The notes under the pieces: generated by a model
Databases searched by the model: none
Told to the model about the DNA's origin: nothing
Seen by the model: the letters and a program-made list of their open reading frames with translations, nothing else
From: JABDGZ01 sp964487685
GTDB taxonomy: Bacteria; Omnitrophota; Gorgyraeia; Zapsychrales; Fredricksoniimonadaceae
Reading direction: 5' to 3'
Length of the DNA stretch: 19,442 nt
Assembly: GCA_964487685.1 (NCBI GenBank)
Contig: CAZASA010000038.1
Span: 1-19,442 of the forward strand
Shown: in pieces, positions 16,319 to 19,442 of the stretch
How the letters are laid out: every line of letters starts with the position of its first letter
Numbering within the stretch: the stretch's first letter is position 1
Position numbers and translations under genes: made by a program

Positions 16319-16828
16319 TCAACTAGCTCCACATAAAACCAATCCAGCAAGGAATCCCTTTAAGTGATCAAGTTTAAAAAAATTTGCATTAATTACTTCG
16401 AAATTCTGTCCAGTTGGAAAAGAATTATGTATATTATCAAGAAAATCTTTTTCTTTCTTTTCTTGAATTAAATAAAAATGCACATTTAATATTCTTTTCC
16501 GTTTTATTATGTCTGGATTAACGTAAATTACTGCATCCTGTCTGGCAAAACCTTTATAATCATCTGTTACAAAACCATATCCACTCTCTAAAGTTATCCC
16601 GAAAACTACAATATTAACAAATCCCTTAATGTTAGATATTGGTATTGAATTAGCTATTGGTAAATATGATTTTCCTGATTTCACATGTATTATGCCATTA
16701 ACGTGGTAAGAATGATGTATTTCTCCGGTTTTACCATAATAACCAACATATATACCTCCAGAACCTTCATTCAACCACACTATTTTCTTTAATACACCAT
16801 CTATCTCACTAACAATCGTTGCTTGCAT
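16319..16828 (-). CDS. Hypothetical protein, AT-rich orphan gene
   Basis: This frame encodes 169 residues from ATG 16828 (a TTG nine bases further upstream is also possible). I do not recognise the family. The sequence is soluble, without a signal peptide. It begins MQATIVSEIDGVLKKIVWLN and has short beta-like blocks (GGIYVGYYGKTGEIHHSYHVNG, GFVNIVVFGITLESGYGFV). A charged middle (IIKRKRILNVHFYLIQEKKEKD) is followed by a hydrophobic end (HLKGFLAGLVLCGAS). It is clearly more AT-rich than the surrounding genes, which suggests horizontal acquisition. Its upstream region is the fold-back element at 16857-17040, 28 bases before the start, and no convincing ribosome site is present. Confidence 0.6.
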   Translation of the reverse strand: MQATIVSEIDGVLKKIVWLNEGSGGIYVGYYGKTGEIHHSYHVNGIIHVKSGKSYLPIANSIPISNIKGFVNIVVFGITLESGYGFVTDDYKGFARQDAVIYVNPDIIKRKRILNVHFYLIQEKKEKDFLDNIHNSFPTGQNFEVINANFFKLDHLKGFLAGLVLCGAS

Positions 16829-16856
16829 AATCCCCAAATCAAAAATGCCCCATCAC

Positions 16857-17040
16857 AGCGTATAGGTTAAGACGGTATTGCGGAAGAAACATTCGGGGCT
16901 TTTTCGGCAAAAGTCGTCAAGGTTTTACAGTAATTTTTTCCCAAATATACTAAGGATACTTTAGGAAAAAATTACTGTAAACCGTAGACGACGGCGAAAA
17001 TAGCCCGTTTCTGTAGCAATACCGGCTTAACCTATTCGCT
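16857..17040. repeat. Long fold-back (inverted-repeat) element B, MITE-like
   Basis: A 184-bp near-palindrome. The 25-bp ends, AGCGTATAGGTTAAGACGG... (16857-16881) and its reverse complement at 17016-17040, differ at two positions. Inside, CGGGGCTTTTTCGGCAAAAG / CGGCGAAAATAGCCCG pair imperfectly, and TTTACAGTAATTTTTTCC pairs exactly with GGAAAAAATTACTGTAAA. The central loop is about 20 bases. It has no coding capacity. Its architecture matches fold-back element A although the sequence differs. It sits just upstream of the AT-rich orphan gene. Confidence 0.8.
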
Positions 17041-17259
17041 CAAAGAACGTAAATGACAAACAAATGCCGGGCAATTTTTGGAACCAAGTTGTTCATTCTG
17101 ATTCTTGGCTGGCACCGATTCCCGATTCTCCACGGTGCGCTTCTCTTCTGCCCTTCTCACGTTGGGCTGTCCCCATTCATTCTTGGGTCAAGACTGGTTG
17201 AGCGTTCTAATTTAATGAATCGTATCTTTTTTAAACTACAGCCAAGATTCAAATATATA

Positions 17260-17287
17260 TTGATTAATGCTCAATATATGTTAATAT
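17260..17287 (+). promoter_or_regulatory. Likely promoter of the tRNA-like gene
   Basis: TTGATT (17260-17265), a 16-base spacer and TAATAT (17282-17287) lie so that transcription would begin about 17294, six bases before the tRNA-like 5' end. The stretch is AT-rich, so the match is suggestive only. The rest of 17041-17259 shows no feature I can support. Confidence 0.4.
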
Positions 17288-17299
17288 ATCATCATTAGT

Positions 17300-17372
17300 G
17301 CCCCGGTGGTGTAATGGATAGCATACAGCTCCGGCGATGTCTGAGGAGCAGGTTCGAATCCTGTCCAGGGCG
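17300..17372 (+). tRNA. tRNA-like gene, possibly Arg-type, anticodon arm abnormal
   Basis: The 73-base segment has a tRNA layout. The acceptor is GCCCCGG (17300-17306) with CCAGGGC (17365-17371), six of seven paired and one C-A mismatch. The D arm GTGTAATGGATAGCAT has A14, GG and A21 in place. The T arm GCAGG-TTCGAAT-CCTGT is canonical, and the discriminator is G. CCA is not encoded. The anticodon arm does not fold normally. The best option, ACAGC / GATGT, has one mismatch and only a six-base loop TCCGGC. A standard seven-base loop with T33 cannot be placed over a good stem, so the isotype is unresolved; CCG (Arg) is the most natural guess. It could be a divergent tRNA, a decaying one, or a tRNA-like regulatory RNA. 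Confidence 0.5.
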
Positions 17373-17377
17373 CTAAA

Positions 17378-17421
17378 GGCCTTAAAAAATAGAGCCGGAG
17401 CTATTGTTTAAGGCCATTTTA
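17378..17421 (+). terminator. Strong hairpin after the tRNA-like gene
   Basis: GGCCTTAAAAAATAG (17378-17392) pairs with CTATTGTTTAAGGCC (17401-17415), 14 of 15 matched, around the loop AGCCGGAG; ATTTTA follows. It begins five bases after the tRNA-like segment and may terminate or process that transcript, although the T-run is short. Its loop region GCCGGAGCT (17394-17402) is complementary to AGCTCCGGC (17327-17335) in the tRNA-like anticodon arm. Confidence 0.6.
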
Positions 17422-17472
17422 TTAATTCTTGCAAAGAACGATGAAACCTGATATATTTTAATTAATCGACTT

Positions 17473-17493
17473 TCGCCGGAGCTGTGTGTTATC
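17473..17493 (+). repeat. Segment complementary to the tRNA-like D/anticodon region
   Basis: TCGCCGGAGCTGTGTGTTAT plus C (21 bases) is the reverse complement of 17317-17337 at 19 of 21 positions. In a plus-strand RNA both remaining positions are G-U pairs, so all 21 could pair. It lies between the post-tRNA hairpin and the terminator at 17504-17536. Confidence 0.7.
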
Positions 17494-17503
17494 TAGTTTA
17501 GTG

Positions 17504-17536
17504 AAGCCGCAAATATTTTGCGGCTTTTCTTTTTTT
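17504..17536 (+). terminator. Intrinsic terminator, plus strand
   Basis: AAGCCGCAAA (17504-17513), loop TAT, and TTTGCGGCTT (17517-17526) form a perfect 10-bp stem followed by TTCTTTTTTT. The T-run is on the plus strand only, so it ends transcription coming from the tRNA-like gene, just before the convergent dnaK 3' end at 17541. On the minus strand the hairpin is not followed by T residues. Confidence 0.85.
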
Positions 17537-17540
17537 GTCC

Positions 17541-19442
17541 CTATTTGTCACTTGATGCTTTAAAATCAGCGTCGATCACGTCGTCTTTACCTTTGTCCTG
17601 CTTGGGCTCTTCGGGGCCGGCTTGTTGTTCTGGTCCTTGGCCCGGCTGTTCAGGCTGTGCGCCGGGTTGCGGCTGGCCTTGGGCGGCTGAGGCTTTGTAC
17701 ATCTCCTCGGCTAATTTATGGCTGACCTTGGACAAACTCTCCATGGCAGTCTTGATCTTGTCGTGGTTCTTGTCCTTGATCGCATCCCGAAGGCCTGTTA
17801 ATTCTTTTTCCACCGCTTCTTTTTCTGTAGCAGAGACCTTGTCGCCAAAATCCTTCAAGGATTTCTCCGTCGTATAAAGCAGGGTGTTGGCCTGATTAAG
17901 AAGCTCAGCTTCTTCACGGCGCTTCTTGTCCTCATCGGCGAATTTCTCGGCTTCCTTGACCATTTTATCAATTTCAGCCTCGGAAAGCTTGGACTTGGCT
18001 GTGATCTGGATCTTTTGTTCCTTATTCGTGGCCTTGTCCTTAGCCGTGACATGCACGATGCCGTTGGCATCGATATCAAAGGTCACTTCAATCTGCGGCA
18101 CGCCGCGCGGTGCCGGCGGGATACCAACAAGATCAAAACGGCCTAATTCTGTATTATCATTGGCCATCTGGCGCTCACCTTGCAAGACCCGGATCGTCAC
18201 CGCCCCTTGATTATCATCAGCGGTTGAAAAGATCTGGCTTTTCTTGGTGGGGATGGTGGTATTACGATCAATTAATTTAGTGAATACGCCGCCCATGGTC
18301 TCGATACCCAAGGAAAGTGGCGTCACGTCGAGCAACAAGACTTCTTTAGCGTCCCCGGTAATGATGGCCCCTTGGATCGCGGCGCCTAAAGCAACGCATT
18401 CCATGGGATCAATACCGCCTTCGATCTTCTGACCCACTTCCTTTTCCAGGAATTGCTGGACGATAGGCATACGGGTCGGTCCGCCGACAAGAACGACCTT
18501 GTCAATCTTGACTTCTTCGCCTAATTTAGCAGAGGCATCTTTAATGGCCTGACGCACCGGACCACGGCAACGGTCGATCAAAGGAGAAATCAAGCTCTCT
18601 AATTTGGCGCGCTCGATTTTCATGGTTAAATGCTTAGGGCCTGTGGCATCGGCCGTGATATACGGCAAATTGACCTCGGTCGCAACCGTGCTGGAAAGCT
18701 CAACCTTGGCTTTTTCCGCGGCTTCGCGCAGGCGCTGGAATGACATCTTGTCATTGCGCAGGTCAATGCCGGATTCTTTCTTGAATTCCGTGATGATATA
18801 GTCGATCAGGGCATTGTCCATGTCTGTCCCGCCTAATTGCGTATCGCCGGATGTTGACAAGACCTCGAAGGTCGCGGCCTTGGCCGCTGTATCCCAACCC
18901 ATTTCCAAAATAGTAACGTCGAGCGTACCGCCGCCAAGATCAAAGACCATGATCTTCTGTTCCTTACCAGCTTTATCTAATCCATAGGCTAAGCATGCGG
19001 CTGTCGGTTCATTGATGATGCGAAGCACCTTAAGGCCCGCTATCTCACCGGCATCCCTGGTTGCCTGACGCTGATTATCATTAAAATACGCAGGCACGGT
19101 GATGACAGCGCCGTCAACTGTCTCGCCTAAGAATTTCTCGGCGTCGGATTTGATCTTTTGCAGGATAAATGACCCGACTTGTTGAGGGGTATATTCTTTG
19201 CCGAATACCTTGAATTTAAAATCTGTCCCCATTTTGCGCTTGGAGGCATAGATGGTGCCCTCCGAGTTGATCGGCGCTTGGCGGCGGGCAGGTTCGCCCA
19301 CCAGCAATTGCCCATCCTTGGTAAATGCCACGAATGAAGGGAAAGCTTTCCCCGATGAAACGCCTGCCCCTTCGGCTGAGGGGACGATCACCGGACGTCC
19401 GCCTTCCATAGCTGCTGCTGCTGAATTTGATGTTCCTAAATC
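17541..19442 (-). CDS. dnaK: Chaperone protein DnaK (Hsp70), 5' end cut by window
   Basis: 633 residues are visible. The reading frame continues through the right edge (DLGTSNSAAAAMEGG), so only the first few residues of the usual start are missing. Hsp70 marks are GTSNS (phosphate 1), NEPTAACLAYG, MVFDLGGGTLDVTILE (phosphate 2) and VVLVGGPTRMP (adenosine site). The substrate domain (LLLDVTPLSLGIETMGG ... DNTELGRFDLVGIPPAPRGVPQIEVTFDIDANGI) follows, then the helical lid and a Gln/Pro/Gly-rich tail ending DDVIDADFKASSDK. It is the ATP-driven partner of DnaJ. LGGTDMDN replaces the common LGGDDFDN, a variant that could help place the lineage. Its promoter and any grpE/hrcA lie outside the window. 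Confidence 0.97.
   Translation of the reverse strand, partial: DLGTSNSAAAAMEGGRPVIVPSAEGAGVSSGKAFPSFVAFTKDGQLLVGEPARRQAPINSEGTIYASKRKMGTDFKFKVFGKEYTPQQVGSFILQKIKSDAEKFLGETVDGAVITVPAYFNDNQRQATRDAGEIAGLKVLRIINEPTAACLAYGLDKAGKEQKIMVFDLGGGTLDVTILEMGWDTAAKAATFEVLSTSGDTQLGGTDMDNALIDYIITEFKKESGIDLRNDKMSFQRLREAAEKAKVELSSTVATEVNLPYITADATGPKHLTMKIERAKLESLISPLIDRCRGPVRQAIKDASAKLGEEVKIDKVVLVGGPTRMPIVQQFLEKEVGQKIEGGIDPMECVALGAAIQGAIITGDAKEVLLLDVTPLSLGIETMGGVFTKLIDRNTTIPTKKSQIFSTADDNQGAVTIRVLQGERQMANDNTELGRFDLVGIPPAPRGVPQIEVTFDIDANGIVHVTAKDKATNKEQKIQITAKSKLSEAEIDKMVKEAEKFADEDKKRREEAELLNQANTLLYTTEKSLKDFGDKVSATEKEAVEKELTGLRDAIKDKNHDKIKTAMESLSKVSHKLAEEMYKASAAQGQPQPGAQPEQPGQGPEQQAGPEEPKQDKGKDDVIDADFKASSDK

Noticed and set aside
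16857..17040. Fold-back element B as an integron attC site
   Set aside because: GTTAAG/CTTAAC-like ends are present but in the wrong order (attC is RYYYAAC...GTTRRRY), the left core lacks the final pyrimidine, and no integrase is in view.
17053..17298. Plus-strand 81-codon frame upstream of the tRNA-like gene
   Set aside because: It has no ribosome site, its peptide has no recognisable pattern, it runs into the probable tRNA promoter, and its end has the composition of noncoding AT-rich DNA.

Overview
The window reads as chromosomal DNA from an uncultured Gram-negative bacterium. It has an LptD outer-membrane LPS translocon, nucleotide-sugar enzymes, two diguanylate cyclases, AccD, DnaJ and DnaK. 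The gene mix (LptD beside a ROK kinase, a DUF1015 protein, an FmdB-type zinc ribbon, many dispersed palindromes) would fit Omnitrophota or a related PVC/candidate-phylum lineage. That is a weak inference, because no rRNA or other decisive phylogenetic marker is present. Almost everything is encoded on the minus strand.

Layout, in the direction of minus-strand transcription (right to left). (1) dnaK (19442-17541), cut by the window edge. (2) An accessory island of about 1.6 kb (17540-15939). It holds a plus-strand tRNA-like gene with its own promoter-like sequence and terminators, a 184-bp fold-back element, an AT-rich orphan gene, a possible 56-residue ORF and a cluster of short palindromic repeats. 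(3) dnaJ, then an FmdB-type zinc-ribbon gene, separated by three successive hairpins. (4) A tight five-gene unit: DUF1015, accD, a MalK/UgpC-type ABC ATPase and two GGDEF proteins, preceded by an extended -10 promoter (TGC-TATAAT). (5) A tight eight-gene unit preceded by a near-consensus promoter at 8768-8740: ROK kinase, lptD, UDP-glucose dehydrogenase, UDP-glucuronate decarboxylase, TPP enzyme alpha and beta, GT2 glycosyltransferase, and a GDP-fucose-synthase-like reductase. (6) A repeat-rich tail (1-376) with another long fold-back element.

The eight-gene unit looks like an envelope-glycan module. Ugd and the decarboxylase make UDP-glucuronate and then a UDP-pentose (or its 4-keto form). 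A minimal two-subunit E1-like TPP enzyme could add a two-carbon unit. A reductase/epimerase and a glycosyltransferase could finish and transfer the sugar, and LptD exports LPS. The branched-sugar idea is a hypothesis.

The noncoding part is unusually structured. Two short palindrome families recur: R1, core ATTCCCGC-4nt-GCGGGAAT, and R2, CCCCTCTTT...AAAGAGGGG. Both have reshaped gene ends: R1 plus a fold-back supply the C-terminus and stop of the fucose-synthase-like gene, and R2 supplies the ribosome-binding site of the TPP beta gene. The tRNA-like gene has an abnormal anticodon arm, and that arm is complementary to two downstream segments.
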